Source of the DNA: Streptomyces sp. NBC_01351
GTDB lineage: Bacteria; Actinomycetota; Actinomycetes; Streptomycetales; Streptomycetaceae
Direction: 5' to 3'
Assembly: GCF_036237315.1 (NCBI RefSeq)
Contig: NZ_CP108356.1
Coordinates: 4,088,501-4,152,500, forward strand
Length of the DNA: 64,000 bases
Position 1 is the first letter of the stretch, and each line of letters opens with the position of its first letter. Position numbers and translations under genes: made by a program. The notes below the pieces were generated by a model. That model did no database searches, was not told the DNA's origin, and saw only the letters and a list, made by a program, of their open reading frames with translations. Of this stretch, positions 1 through 8,201 are shown piece by piece.

Positions 1-1
1 C

Positions 2-745
2 GTCGCCCTCGCCTACCTGTCCCGCAGGTGGACCGGCCGGCTCGCCGACACCCAGCCGACCGAGGTGGGGGCACCCGGCGATGTTTCACGTGAAACAGCC
101 ACCGATGTTTCGCCCCCAGCCACCGCTGGGGGTACCCCCAGTGAAACCGAGTCCGTCACCGTCCCGGCCGACCCCAAGCGAGCCGCCCAGCTGGCCCGCC
201 AGCACGCCGCCCGAGAGAGCGCGCGCGAGAAGCAGGTCCGCGACGCGGACCCGGACCGTACCGGTCTGCGCCGCTCCGTCCTCGCCGAGGCCGCTGTCGC
301 CGTGATCCTGCTCGCCGTCACCACGGTCCTCACCAGCACCGAGCCCGGGCGCACCGTCGAGCAGGAGACGAGCCGCGGTTCCGCCGCCCCCGCCGTGCCC
401 GACCGCGCGGTCAAGGTCACCTTGCCCTTCGACACCAGCGGCCCGAACGGCAAGGGGGCGGTCCGGCTGGAGCTCGACCCCGGCCGGGTCGGCGCCAACA
501 CCTTGCACCTGTGGGCCGAATCCGGAGACGGCAAGCCCCTCGACCTCCCCGAGATCAAGGTCGCCTTCACCCTCTCCGCCAAGGACATCGGGCCCCTGCC
601 GCTCGTCCCCGAACGCGCCGGCCCCGGACACTGGACCGCGTCCGGTGTCCAGCTGCCGCTCGCCGGGGAATGGCGCATCGACGTGACCGTACGCACCTCC
701 GACATCGACCAGACGACCGTCCAGAAGAACGTGAAGATCGGCTGA
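2..745 (+). CDS. CopC/CopD-type copper transport protein, C-terminal part (5' partial)
   Basis: The reading frame is open from the window edge to TGA at 743-745, so 247 codons of a longer gene are visible. The start of the fragment is basic, followed by a Ser/Thr/Pro linker, one hydrophobic helix (LAEAAVAVILLAVTTVL) and an extracytoplasmic beta-rich tail rich in G, P and W. This matches the C-terminus of actinobacterial CopC-CopD (YcnJ-like) fusions, which carry copper across the membrane. The next gene, 5 bp downstream, is a DyP peroxidase; in Streptomyces lividans the copper-trafficking genes lie beside dtpA (established, from memory). Two oddities sit inside the linker coding: a perfect parS site and a 43-bp repeat. 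The copper role is inferred from context and tail similarity because the CopD domain is outside the window. Confidence 0.72.
   Translation, partial: VALAYLSRRWTGRLADTQPTEVGAPGDVSRETATDVSPPATAGGTPSETESVTVPADPKRAAQLARQHAARESAREKQVRDADPDRTGLRRSVLAEAAVAVILLAVTTVLTSTEPGRTVEQETSRGSAAPAVPDRAVKVTLPFDTSGPNGKGAVRLELDPGRVGANTLHLWAESGDGKPLDLPEIKVAFTLSAKDIGPLPLVPERAGPGHWTASGVQLPLAGEWRIDVTVRTSDIDQTTVQKNVKIG
82..97. other. parS: parS site 1 (inside the copper gene)
   Basis: Perfect 16-bp palindrome TGTTTCACGTGAAACA, the Streptomyces ParB-binding parS consensus. It lies within coding sequence and encodes V-S-R-E-T in the copper protein linker. The 43-bp repeat element starts 8 bp after it. Confidence 0.93.
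105..147 (-). repeat. parS-associated 43-bp repeat element, copy 1
   Basis: Read on the minus strand this begins GTTTCAC, continues with G-rich sequence around a core CCCAGCGGTGGC, and ends GAAACAT. It matches the element at 8158-8201 apart from one indel and about six substitutions. Both copies sit within about 10 bp of a parS site. The plus strand encodes V-S-P-P-A-T-A-G within the copper protein linker. Both termini resemble half parS sites. Confidence 0.7.
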
Positions 746-750
746 ACAGC

Positions 751-2028
751 GTGACCGACAGCAACCCCGACATCGAGATCTCCCGGCGCCGGCTGCTGGG
801 CACCGTCGGCGCCGCAGGCGCCGCGGGGCTCGCGCTCGGCGCCGCCGGCGGCGCAGCCGCCCACTCCGCGTTCGCCGACCCCGGGAGGGGCTCCGCCTCC
901 GGCGGCGCCGGAAGCCTGTCCTCCCTCGGCGCCACCCGGGTCGCCTTCGACGGGGACCACCAGGCCGGCATCACCACCCCCCTCCAGGCCAAGGGCCACG
1001 TCCTCGCCTTCGACCTCGTCGCCGGAGCCGGCCGTACCGAGGCGGCCGCGCTGTTGCGGCGCTGGTCCGACACCGCACGGCGGCTGATGGCGGGCGAGAC
1101 CGCCACGACCGCCGACAGCGGCATCGCCCTCGACGCCGGGCCGTCCTCCCTCACCGTCACCTTCGGCTTCGGCCACTCCTTCTTCGACCGCACCGGTCTC
1201 ACAGCCCGCCGCCCCGCCGCTCTCGACCCGCTGCCGGACTTCTCCTCCGACCGGCTCGACGCCCAGCGCAGCAACGGCGACCTGTGGATCCAGATCGGCG
1301 CGAACGACGGACTCGTCGCCTTCCACGCCCTGCGTGCCCTGCAGAAGGACGCGGGGGACGCCGCCCGGGTCCGCTGGCAGATGAACGGCTTCAACCGGTC
1401 CCCCGGTGCGACCGGCACCCCGATGACCGCCCGCAACCTGATGGGCCAGATCGACGGCACCGGGAACCCGAAGCCCGCGCAGCCCGACTTCGACAAGCGG
1501 ATCTTCGTCCCCGATGCGGGCCCCGGTCCTGCCGAACACGCGTGGATGGCCGGGGGCTCGTACGCCGTCGTGCGACGCATCCGCATGCTCCTGGACGACT
1601 GGGACAAGCAGTCGCTCGCACAGCAGGAGCAGGTCATCGGCCGTACCAAGGCCACCGGCGCCCCGCTGACCGGCGGCACCGAGACCACCCCGATGGCACT
1701 GGACAAGTTCGGGGCCGACGGCAAGCCCGTCATCCCGTCCAATGCCCACGCCCGGATCTCCGCCCCGGCGCAGAACGGCGGGGCCGCCATGCTGCGGCGT
1801 CCCTTCTCCTTCCACGACGGGATCGCCGCCGACGGCACTCCCGACGCGGGGCTCCTCTTCATCTGCTGGCAGGCCGATCCGCTGCGCGGCTTCGTACCCG
1901 TCCAGCGCAAGCTCGACCGCGGCGACGCCCTGTCGGACTTCATCCGGCACGAGTCCAGCGGCCTGTACGCCGTCCCGCCCGGCCCGCGCGCCGGGGAGTA
2001 CGTGGGACAGCGGCTGCTCGAAGGGTGA
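751..2028 (+). CDS. dtpA: Tat-exported DyP-type haem peroxidase
   Basis: A 425-residue dye-decolourising peroxidase of the EfeB/DtpA type. I chose the GTG at 751 because it places a twin-arginine signal (SRRRLLGT, then an Ala/Gly-rich hydrophobic stretch ending A-F-A) at the N-terminus. Longer in-frame starts would bury that signal inside the copper gene. Family marks are the GxxDG motif at D235 (MGQIDGTGNP), a proximal haem ligand candidate H333 in NAHAR, and distal arginines R349/R350 in LRRPFSF. In S. lividans DtpA works with copper chaperones in maturing the oxidase GlxA at hyphal tips (literature, from memory). The 5-bp gap to the copper gene supports one operon. Confidence 0.93.
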   Translation: MTDSNPDIEISRRRLLGTVGAAGAAGLALGAAGGAAAHSAFADPGRGSASGGAGSLSSLGATRVAFDGDHQAGITTPLQAKGHVLAFDLVAGAGRTEAAALLRRWSDTARRLMAGETATTADSGIALDAGPSSLTVTFGFGHSFFDRTGLTARRPAALDPLPDFSSDRLDAQRSNGDLWIQIGANDGLVAFHALRALQKDAGDAARVRWQMNGFNRSPGATGTPMTARNLMGQIDGTGNPKPAQPDFDKRIFVPDAGPGPAEHAWMAGGSYAVVRRIRMLLDDWDKQSLAQQEQVIGRTKATGAPLTGGTETTPMALDKFGADGKPVIPSNAHARISAPAQNGGAAMLRRPFSFHDGIAADGTPDAGLLFICWQADPLRGFVPVQRKLDRGDALSDFIRHESSGLYAVPPGPRAGEYVGQRLLEG

Positions 2029-2058
2029 ACGGCACCCCGGCGGCGGACACCCCGGCAT

Positions 2059-2070
2059 TAGGCTGACCGC
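2059..2070 (+). promoter_or_regulatory. Leaderless-type promoter of pheA
   Basis: TAGGCT at 2059-2064 is followed by exactly 6 nt and then the ATG at 2071. This is the spacing expected when transcription begins at the start codon. No Shine-Dalgarno sequence is present in between. Confidence 0.6.
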
Positions 2071-3006
2071 ATGTCGGCCACCCGCTTCACGTATCTCGGT
2101 CCCGAGGGCACCTTCACCGAAGCCGCCCTGCGCACGCTCCCGGAAGCCGCCACCCGGGAGCTCGTCCCGATGGTGTCCGTCCCGGCGGCCCTGGACGCCG
2201 TGCGCAACGGCGAGGCCGCTGCCGCCCTCGTCCCGATCGAGAACTCGGTCGAGGGCGGGGTCACCGCCACCCTCGACGAGCTCGCCTCCGGCGAACCTCT
2301 GATGATCTACCGCGAAGTGCTGCTGCCCATCGCGTTCGCGCTGCTCGTGCGGCCCGGGACGGCGCTGTCCGACGTCAAGACCGTCACCGGACACCCGGTG
2401 GCCCAGCCGCAGGTGCGCAACTGGCTGCGGGCGAACCTGCCGGACGCGGCGTGGGAGTCGGCCGCCTCCAACGCCGACGGCGCCCGGCTGGTGCAGGAAG
2501 GGCGCTTCGACGCCGCTTTCGCCGGCGAGTTCGCCGCCGCCACCTACGGCCTCGTACCGCTGGTCACCGAGATCCACGACGCCGAGAACGCCGAGACCCG
2601 GTTCGTGCTCGTCGGGCGCCCCGCCCGGCCGGCCGCCCCGACGGGCGCGGACAAGACCTCCGTCGTGCTGTGGCTCGGCGACGACCACCCCGGCGCGCTG
2701 CTGGAGCTGCTCCAGGAGTTCGCCGTACGAGGGGTCAACCTCATGCTGATCCAGTCCCGGCCGACCGGTGAGGGCATCGGCAACTACTGCTTCGCCGTCG
2801 ACGCCGAGGGCCACATCTCCGACCGCAGGGTGAGCGAAGCCCTCATGGGGCTCAAGCGGACCTGCCCCCAGGTCCGCTTCCTCGGTTCCTACCCGAGGGC
2901 AGGCGTCACTCCGGGTGACGTCCGCACGCCCCGGCCGGGCACCTCCGACGGTGACTTCACGGCCGCCTCCGACTGGCTGACTCGCTGCCTCGACGGCCGG
3001 GCTTAA
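2071..3006 (+). CDS. pheA: Prephenate dehydratase
   Basis: A 311-residue monofunctional prephenate dehydratase, converting prephenate to phenylpyruvate in phenylalanine synthesis. The periplasmic-binding-like catalytic domain covers about residues 1-190, starting FTYLGPEGTFTEAAL and including the TRF motif (NAETRFVLVG) typical of the active site. An ACT regulatory domain follows, with a QSRPTGEGIGNYCF loop in place of the common ESRP, suggesting feedback control by phenylalanine. The N-terminus fits the family with the ATG at 2071, which directly follows a leaderless-type promoter. The gene is followed by a 527-bp intergenic region rich in DnaA boxes, then serS. Confidence 0.95.
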   Translation: MSATRFTYLGPEGTFTEAALRTLPEAATRELVPMVSVPAALDAVRNGEAAAALVPIENSVEGGVTATLDELASGEPLMIYREVLLPIAFALLVRPGTALSDVKTVTGHPVAQPQVRNWLRANLPDAAWESAASNADGARLVQEGRFDAAFAGEFAAATYGLVPLVTEIHDAENAETRFVLVGRPARPAAPTGADKTSVVLWLGDDHPGALLELLQEFAVRGVNLMLIQSRPTGEGIGNYCFAVDAEGHISDRRVSEALMGLKRTCPQVRFLGSYPRAGVTPGDVRTPRPGTSDGDFTAASDWLTRCLDGRA

Positions 3007-3018
3007 GACCCCCGTCCA

Positions 3019-3328
3019 CTGTCCACAGAGTTATCCACAGGCCACCAAGCCAGCCTGGGGACAAGTCGACAGAACGGTACGACAAGGTCGACATATCGGT
3101 CGCAGGACTCAGGTTTCGCGCTGGAGAGCGGAAGGTGAACGGCGTCACCCGCGTATCACCGATCAACTCTTTGGGGCGAGTCATTCCCACCCGAATGAGT
3201 GTGTGAGGGTGGTTTGAACCCTGATTCGCCTCCGCCTTCCACCGGTCGGGAATGATCTATTCCCGTGTCCACAGATGCGGCGCACAGCCTGTGGATAAGA
3301 TCGGGGCGCTGCGAATTCCTGTGGACAA
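3019..3328. promoter_or_regulatory. Intergenic DnaA-box cluster between pheA and serS
   Basis: The 527-bp gap 3007-3533 holds no convincing gene. It contains two perfect TTATCCACA boxes (plus strand 3031-3039, minus strand 3290-3298) and one perfect TTGTCCACA on the minus strand (3320-3328). Single-mismatch copies lie at 3019-3027, 3056-3064 (minus) and 3265-3273. Weaker ones with two mismatches are near 3448 and 3465. Clusters like this titrate DnaA away from oriC. I recall a high-affinity S. coelicolor cluster named D78, after the cosmid that I believe covers this gene neighbourhood; the identity is inferred. Confidence 0.78.
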
Positions 3329-3533
3329 GGAACGGCCTCCGGCCCTGATCAGGGCCCGGCGCCCCGCCGACCTTGTGTCCCTTTCCGGGGAATGGGGCGC
3401 TTTTATCGACCAGGCAGGAAGGGTCACTTCCGGCCGACCGCCAAGACTTATCCATTCGCCGCAATTGGGACAAAGCGACACGCAGCGTGATATCGGTGTG
3501 ATCCCAGGAACGCCAGCCCGGTAGCCTGGAGGG

Positions 3534-4811
3534 GTGATTGACCTCCGGCTGCTCCGTGAAGACCCTGACCGTGTCCGCGCCTCGCAGCGCGCTCGTGGAG
3601 AGGACGTCGAGCTCGTCGACGCACTGCTCTCCGCCGACGAGCGCCGCAGGTCCTCAGGCATGCGCTTCGACGAACTGCGCAATGAGCAGAGGTCGCTCGG
3701 CAAGCTCATCCCCAAGGCCTCCCCCGAGGAGCGGGCAGAGCTGCTGAAGAAGGCCGAGCGGCTCAAGCAGGACGTCAAGGCCGCCGAGGCCGAGCAGAAC
3801 GAGGCCGACGAGGCCGCGAAGCAGCTGCTCCTCAAGCTCGGCAACATCGTCCACGAGGACGTCCCCGTCGGCGGCGAAGAGGACTTCACCGTCCTGGAGA
3901 CGCACGGCACCATCCGCGACTTCGCCGCCGAGGGCTTCGAGCCCAAGGACCACCTGGAGCTCGGCGAGTCGCTGGGCGCCATCGACGTGGAGCGCGGCGC
4001 CAAGGTGTCGGGCTCGCGCTTCTACTACCTGACCGGCGTGGGCGCCCTGCTGGAGCTCGCCCTGGTCAACGCGGCGATCGCGCAGGCGACCGAGGCCGGC
4101 TTCATCCCGATGCTCACCCCGGCGCTGGTCCGCCCGCGCGCCATGGAGGGCACCGGCTTCCTCGGCCAGGCCGCGGAGAACGTCTACCACCTGGAGAAGG
4201 ACGACTTCTACCTGGTCGGCACCTCCGAGGTCCCGCTCGCCGCGTACCACATGGACGAGATCATCGACGCCGACAAGCTGCCGCTGCGGTACGCCGGCTT
4301 CTCGCCGTGCTTCCGCCGCGAGGCCGGTACGTACGGCAAGGACACCCGCGGGATCTTCCGCGTCCACCAGTTCGACAAGGTCGAGATGTTCTCGTACGTC
4401 GCGCCGGACGAGGCCGAGGCCGAGCACCAGCGGCTCCTGGAGTGGGAGAAGCAGTGGCTGACCAGCCTGGAGCTGCCGTTCCAGGTGATCGACGTCGCCA
4501 CCGGTGACCTCGGTTCCTCCGCCTCGCGCAAGTTCGACTGCGAGGCGTGGATCCCGACGCAGGGCAAGTACCGCGAGCTGACGTCCGCCTCGAACTGCGA
4601 CGGATTCCAGGCCCGCCGCCTGTCGATCCGCTACCGCGACGGCAAGAAGACCCAGCCGCTGTCCACGCTGAACGGCACGCTGTGCGCCGTACCGCGCACG
4701 ATCGTCGCGATCCTGGAGAACCACCAGCAGGCCGACGGTTCGGTCCGGGTGCCCCCCGTGCTGCGTCCGTACCTCGGCGGTCGCGAGGTCCTGGAGCCGA
4801 TCACCAAGTGA
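3534..4811 (+). CDS. serS: Seryl-tRNA synthetase
   Basis: A 425-residue class II aminoacyl-tRNA synthetase that charges tRNA-Ser. The N-terminal long helical hairpin (about residues 28-105, rich in Glu/Lys/Ala) binds the tRNA. The catalytic domain carries motif 2 ([22 protein letters not shown]) and motif 3 ([19 protein letters not shown]). The GTG start at 3534 gives the conserved N-terminus [19 protein letters not shown] hexamer at 3522-3527 ends exactly 6 nt before it, while GGAGG overlaps the same spacer, so either a leaderless or a very short leader transcript is possible. The stop overlaps the start of the next gene by 4 bp. Confidence 0.97.
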   Translation: MIDLRLLREDPDRVRASQRARGEDVELVDALLSADERRRSSGMRFDELRNEQRSLGKLIPKASPEERAELLKKAERLKQDVKAAEAEQNEADEAAKQLLLKLGNIVHEDVPVGGEEDFTVLETHGTIRDFAAEGFEPKDHLELGESLGAIDVERGAKVSGSRFYYLTGVGALLELALVNAAIAQATEAGFIPMLTPALVRPRAMEGTGFLGQAAENVYHLEKDDFYLVGTSEVPLAAYHMDEIIDADKLPLRYAGFSPCFRREAGTYGKDTRGIFRVHQFDKVEMFSYVAPDEAEAEHQRLLEWEKQWLTSLELPFQVIDVATGDLGSSASRKFDCEAWIPTQGKYRELTSASNCDGFQARRLSIRYRDGKKTQPLSTLNGTLCAVPRTIVAILENHQQADGSVRVPPVLRPYLGGREVLEPITK

Positions 4812-5620
4812 GCCCGGCCACGTTCCCGTACAAGCTCGTCGCGACCGATCTCGACGGCACGCTGCTGCGTGGCGACGACACCGTCTCGGAACGCACCCGT
4901 GAAGCGCTCGTCGCGGCCACCGCGGCGGGCGCGGCGCACATCATCGTCACCGGCCGGGCCGTGCCCTGGACCCGGCACGTACTGGACGATCTCGGCTACA
5001 AGGGGATCGCCGTGTGCGGGCAGGGCGCCCAGGTCTACGACGCGGGTGCGCACCGGCTGCTGACCTCGGTGACGCTGGACCGGCAGCTGGCCGCTCTGGC
5101 GCTGTCGAAGCTCGAAGCCGAGGTCGGTCCGCTGGCCCTGGCGGCGAGCCGGGACGGGGTCGACGGCGAGGTGCTGTTCGGGCCCGGCTACCAGGTGCAG
5201 GAGGGCCTTCCGGCCATATACCTGGAGGACACCGCAGCCGTGTGGACGGCTCCGCTGAACAAGCTGTACATCCAGCACCCCGGGCTGGACGAGGACGCGC
5301 TCGTCAAGGTGGCCCGGCAGACCGTGGGCAGCCTGGTCGACATCGTCATGGCGGGTCCGGGCATCGTGGAGATCCTGCCGCTGGGGCTGACCAAGGCCAC
5401 CGGGCTGTCGCTGGCCGCCCGTCGGCTGGGAGTGAAGGCGGCGGACACCATCGCATTCGGTGACATGCCCAACGACATCCCCATGTTCGGCTGGGCCGCG
5501 CACGGGGTGGCGATGGCCAATGCCCACGCGGAGCTCAAGGCCGTGGCCGACGAGGTGACGACCTCCAACGAGGAGGACGGCATCGCGGTGGTGCTGGAGC
5601 GTCTGCTGGGCGCCGCGTAA
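4808..5620 (+). CDS. HAD-superfamily (Cof-type) phosphatase coupled to serS
   Basis: A 270-residue Cof-type haloacid dehalogenase hydrolase that probably dephosphorylates small phosphorylated metabolites in the cytoplasm. The GTG at 4808 overlaps the serS stop (GTGA), indicating translational coupling, and gives N-terminus [19 protein letters not shown]. Motif I is DLDGTLL with the nucleophile Asp, motif II is the Thr in IIVTGR, and motif IV is [11 protein letters not shown] cap domain lies between. A related protein lies at 24976-25854. The substrate cannot be told from sequence. Confidence 0.9.
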   Translation: MSPATFPYKLVATDLDGTLLRGDDTVSERTREALVAATAAGAAHIIVTGRAVPWTRHVLDDLGYKGIAVCGQGAQVYDAGAHRLLTSVTLDRQLAALALSKLEAEVGPLALAASRDGVDGEVLFGPGYQVQEGLPAIYLEDTAAVWTAPLNKLYIQHPGLDEDALVKVARQTVGSLVDIVMAGPGIVEILPLGLTKATGLSLAARRLGVKAADTIAFGDMPNDIPMFGWAAHGVAMANAHAELKAVADEVTTSNEEDGIAVVLERLLGAA

Positions 5621-5637
5621 CGGGCAAGACGTACGAG

Positions 5638-5694
5638 AGGTCCGGGGCAGCCCGCGCCAGATGGCGCGCTCGAAGTGGCTGCCCCGGACCTTTT
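5638..5694 (+). terminator. Strong intrinsic terminator after serS-HAD
   Basis: Perfect 15-bp arms (5638-5652 and 5677-5691, AGGTCCGGGGCAGCC) enclose a second perfect hairpin (CGCGCC/GGCGCG, 5653-5668). The structure is followed by TTTTGTT. It closes the operon before the convergent membrane gene. Confidence 0.9.
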
Positions 5695-5757
5695 GTTGCT
5701 CCCCGCACTGCTCACTCTGCCTCCGGCGCACTCCCCGTACCAGCGAATTTCTCCGCG

Positions 5758-6315
5758 TCAGCCGTGGAGCCTGCGGCGGCGCCAGTACGCGACGGTCACG
5801 ACCCCGAGGAGCGGGCCCCAGAGCACCAGCGGGGCGTAGCAGAGGGTCATCAGCCACCAGCCGGCCCCGGTGGGTGCTCCCGGCATCGCCATGTTGGAGG
5901 ACCAGGCGAAGGCACCGGGGACCGTCACCAGGGTCACTGCGATCGCCCCCAGGGCTGCGGGGACGACGGCCGCGAGGGGCGGGATCCGGCGGCCGCCCAG
6001 CCGGGGGATCCAGCTCGGCACCACCTCGCCCCAGCGCTGTACGAGGCCGAGAGTGAGCAGGCCGAGGCCTTCGGCGAGGGCGCTGAGGGCCAGCAGGTAG
6101 AAGGACCACACGCCCGGGAAGAGCTCCGCCTCCAGGCCGCTGCCGGCTCCCCAGCCGACGGGTATGCCGACCGCGATGGCGACCCTCCACAGGCCACTGG
6201 GGACGAGGGTGAACGCGGCCGCGTGGGCGGCCCAGCGGATCGGGCGGCTGACGGCGGGGTCGGTGGCAACGGCCGGAGCGGCGGGAGCGGCGGGAGCGGC
6301 GGTGAGCGTCGTCAT
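5758..6315 (-). CDS. Four-helix hypothetical membrane protein
   Basis: A 185-residue protein with an Ala/Pro-rich N-terminus (about 22 residues) and about four hydrophobic helices (roughly 28-50, 65-85, 112-132, 155-175). It ends in a short basic tail (WRRRRLHG). I recognise no catalytic motif. It is transcribed away from the histidine kinase gene at 6477 and shares a 161-bp divergent region with it, so it could be a target or partner of that two-component system. That link rests only on position. A polar purine-rich site before the ATG at 6315 is a plausible ribosome site. Confidence 0.8.
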   Translation of the reverse strand: MTTLTAAPAAPAAPAVATDPAVSRPIRWAAHAAAFTLVPSGLWRVAIAVGIPVGWGAGSGLEAELFPGVWSFYLLALSALAEGLGLLTLGLVQRWGEVVPSWIPRLGGRRIPPLAAVVPAALGAIAVTLVTVPGAFAWSSNMAMPGAPTGAGWWLMTLCYAPLVLWGPLLGVVTVAYWRRRRLHG

Positions 6316-6476
6316 GGTCCAAGTCCTTTTCGGAAGGCGTGGGGTGATGCCTCAAAGCCTGGTCCCGCGGGCGCCGCGGAACCATCCGCCGATCAGCAGG
6401 TCGGAAGGGCCGCGGGGCAGTGGGACTCTGCCGAACGGCAGATGCCCGGGGCGAGCGGGCCTCGTAGGGTCGTGGC

Positions 6477-7475
6477 GTGACCTTGAAGCCGAGTGCGCTG
6501 TACGCCCCCGCCCTGACCGCGGCAGCCCTGCTGTCCCTGCTCGGTTCGGCCGTGCGCGTGCCCGACACCTGGACGTTGGCGGGGATGGCGGTGCTGCTGC
6601 CCCTGCTTGCACTGGTGGCCCGCTGGTCCCCGGTACGGTCCGGGCGCCTCGCGGGCACACTGGGCGTGACCGCGGTGACGCTGTGGCCGGTGCCACTGAT
6701 CTGGGCGGACGGATCGTGGCTGGAGATCGTCGGGGCGGCGGCCTTCTGGGCGTTGCCGGCCCTCGGTGCGGTGACCGCCGGCGGCTACCTGCGCCGCCAG
6801 GCGGGCCGGTTGGAGCAGGCCGTGCGGAACGCGCGGCGCGACCAGCAGCTGGAACTGGCCCGGGATCTGCACGACTTCGTGGCGCACGACGTGAGCGCCA
6901 TCGTGGTGCGGGCCCAGGCGGCCCGGTTCGTGGCCGCGCAGGATCCCGGACAGGCTGTCCTCGCCCTGGAGCGGATCGAGGCGGCGGGGCTGAGTGCACT
7001 GGCGTCGATGGACCGTACGGTGCACGCACTGCAGGAGGCCGCGGGCGGGCCGCTGGCTCCGGTGCCCGGTCTGGCGGAACTCCCGGGGCTGGTGGATCGG
7101 TTCGAGGGCGGAGCCCTGGACGTGGACCCTGCGGTGGTGGGGGAGCTGTCGCGGGAGGCGGACACGACCGCGTACCGGGTGGCCGTGGAGGCGTTGACGA
7201 ACGTACGCAGGCACGGGCCCGGGGCCGCCGTGGTGCGGGTCTCCGTACGGCGGGCAGGAGCGGGCATAGAGGTCAGCGTGGCCAACTCCGCGCCGGGGCG
7301 GGGAGTTGGCCAGGGGCTGCGGGGGCTGGGGCGCAGGCGCCGGGGCGGGACGGGGCTGGCGGGTCTGCGGGGGCGGGTGGAGGCGGCGGGCGGGACGTTG
7401 CGGGCCGGGGCGAGCGCGGACGGCGGGTGGCTGGTTTCGGCGGTGTTCCCGGCGGCGCCCCCGTCTCAGGGGTGA
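6477..7475 (+). CDS. NarL-family sensor histidine kinase
   Basis: A 332-residue membrane sensor kinase of the HisKA_3 class. About three to four hydrophobic helices fill residues 8-105 with little extracellular loop. A dimerisation segment follows with the phosphoacceptor H132 in ARDLHDFVAHDVSAIVV. The ATPase half has N-box ALTNVRRHGPG and a G-box region GTGLAGLRGRVEAAGG. A TAGGGT hexamer at 6465-6470 lies 6 nt before the GTG, so the mRNA is probably leaderless. The response regulator begins 10 bp downstream. The absence of a large sensor loop suggests it reads the membrane or envelope, possibly through the four-helix protein divergent from it. Confidence 0.93.
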   Translation: MTLKPSALYAPALTAAALLSLLGSAVRVPDTWTLAGMAVLLPLLALVARWSPVRSGRLAGTLGVTAVTLWPVPLIWADGSWLEIVGAAAFWALPALGAVTAGGYLRRQAGRLEQAVRNARRDQQLELARDLHDFVAHDVSAIVVRAQAARFVAAQDPGQAVLALERIEAAGLSALASMDRTVHALQEAAGGPLAPVPGLAELPGLVDRFEGGALDVDPAVVGELSREADTTAYRVAVEALTNVRRHGPGAAVVRVSVRRAGAGIEVSVANSAPGRGVGQGLRGLGRRRRGGTGLAGLRGRVEAAGGTLRAGASADGGWLVSAVFPAAPPSQG

Positions 7476-7485
7476 TCATGGCGGC

Positions 7486-8130
7486 GTGACCACACGCATC
7501 CTGATAGCCGATGACCAAGAGGACATCCGTAGCGGTTTCCGGCTGATCCTCGGTTCGCAGCCGGACATGACCGTGGTGGGCGAGGCGGCGGACGGGGAGA
7601 GCGCCGTGGCGCTGGCCCGGGAGCTGCGGCCGGACGTGGTGCTGGCGGACATCCGGATGCCGCGCCTCGACGGTCTGGAGGTGACCCGGCTGCTGGCGTC
7701 GCAGACGCGGGTGCTGGTCGTGACCACCTTCGACCTGGACGAGTACGTGCACACGGCGCTGCGCAACGGTGCCTGCGGTTTCCTGCTGAAGCGGTCCGGG
7801 CCGGCGCTGCTGATCGAGGGCGTGCGGGCGGCGATGGCCGGGGACACGCTGATCAGTCCGCAGATCACGGTGCGGCTGCTGAGCAGGCTGACGCAGGCGG
7901 GTCCCGTCGCACGGCCCTCCGCGCACCCGCTGACTGCCCGGGAGGTGGAGATCGTACGGCTGGTGGCACGGGGGCTGACCAACTCGGAGATCGGCGAGGA
8001 GCTGTTCATCAGCGCGGGGACGGCGAAGACCCACATCGCGAATGTCCAGGCGAAGCTGGGGGCACGGAACCGGGTGGGGATCGCCGCGTGGGCGTGGGAG
8101 CACGGTGTGGCCAAGGCGGAGGACCGCTAA
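7486..8130 (+). CDS. NarL/FixJ-family response regulator
   Basis: A 214-residue two-domain regulator. The receiver domain has acidic pocket residues in ADDQEDI, the phosphoacceptor D55 in VVLADIRMPRLDG, Thr in VVTTFD, and Lys in GFLLKRSGP. A LuxR-type DNA-binding helix-turn-helix follows (LTAREVEIVRLVARGLTNSEIGEELFISAGTAKTHI). I chose the GTG at 7486, which starts the receiver fold directly; GATCAT at 7474-7479 lies 6 nt before it. It is the cognate partner of the kinase immediately upstream. Its 3' end is 3 bp from a parS site. Targets are unknown. Confidence 0.94.
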   Translation: MTTRILIADDQEDIRSGFRLILGSQPDMTVVGEAADGESAVALARELRPDVVLADIRMPRLDGLEVTRLLASQTRVLVVTTFDLDEYVHTALRNGACGFLLKRSGPALLIEGVRAAMAGDTLISPQITVRLLSRLTQAGPVARPSAHPLTAREVEIVRLVARGLTNSEIGEELFISAGTAKTHIANVQAKLGARNRVGIAAWAWEHGVAKAEDR

Positions 8131-8133
8131 CGT

Positions 8134-8149
8134 TGTTTCACGTGAAACA
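8134..8149. other. parS: parS site 2
   Basis: Perfect TGTTTCACGTGAAACA, extended to an 18-bp palindrome (8133-8150). It lies between the convergent response regulator and rhomboid-like genes and is followed at once by copy 2 of the 43-bp element. Confidence 0.95.
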
Positions 8150-8157
8150 ACGTTGGT

Positions 8158-8201
8158 GTTTCACAGGGGGCACCTCCCAGCGGTAGCCGGGGGAGAAACA
8201 A
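8158..8201 (+). repeat. parS-associated repeat element, copy 2
   Basis: Begins GTTTCAC, has a G-run, core CCCAGCGGTAGCCGGGGG, and ends GAAACAA. It is the same element as copy 1 (105-147) in opposite orientation. Its minus strand supplies the last 13 codons and the stop of the rhomboid-like gene, giving V-V-S-P-P-A-T-A-G-R-C-P-L. Confidence 0.7.

Noticed and set aside
13..2814. A 933-codon minus-strand open frame opposite the copper gene, dtpA and pheA
   Set aside because: It is antisense to three recognised genes and shows only GC-driven composition. No domain is visible.
3251..3524. Possible small gene (90 codons) in the DnaA-box region
   Set aside because: Codon composition lacks the third-position GC bias of the neighbours and the region is filled by DnaA boxes.
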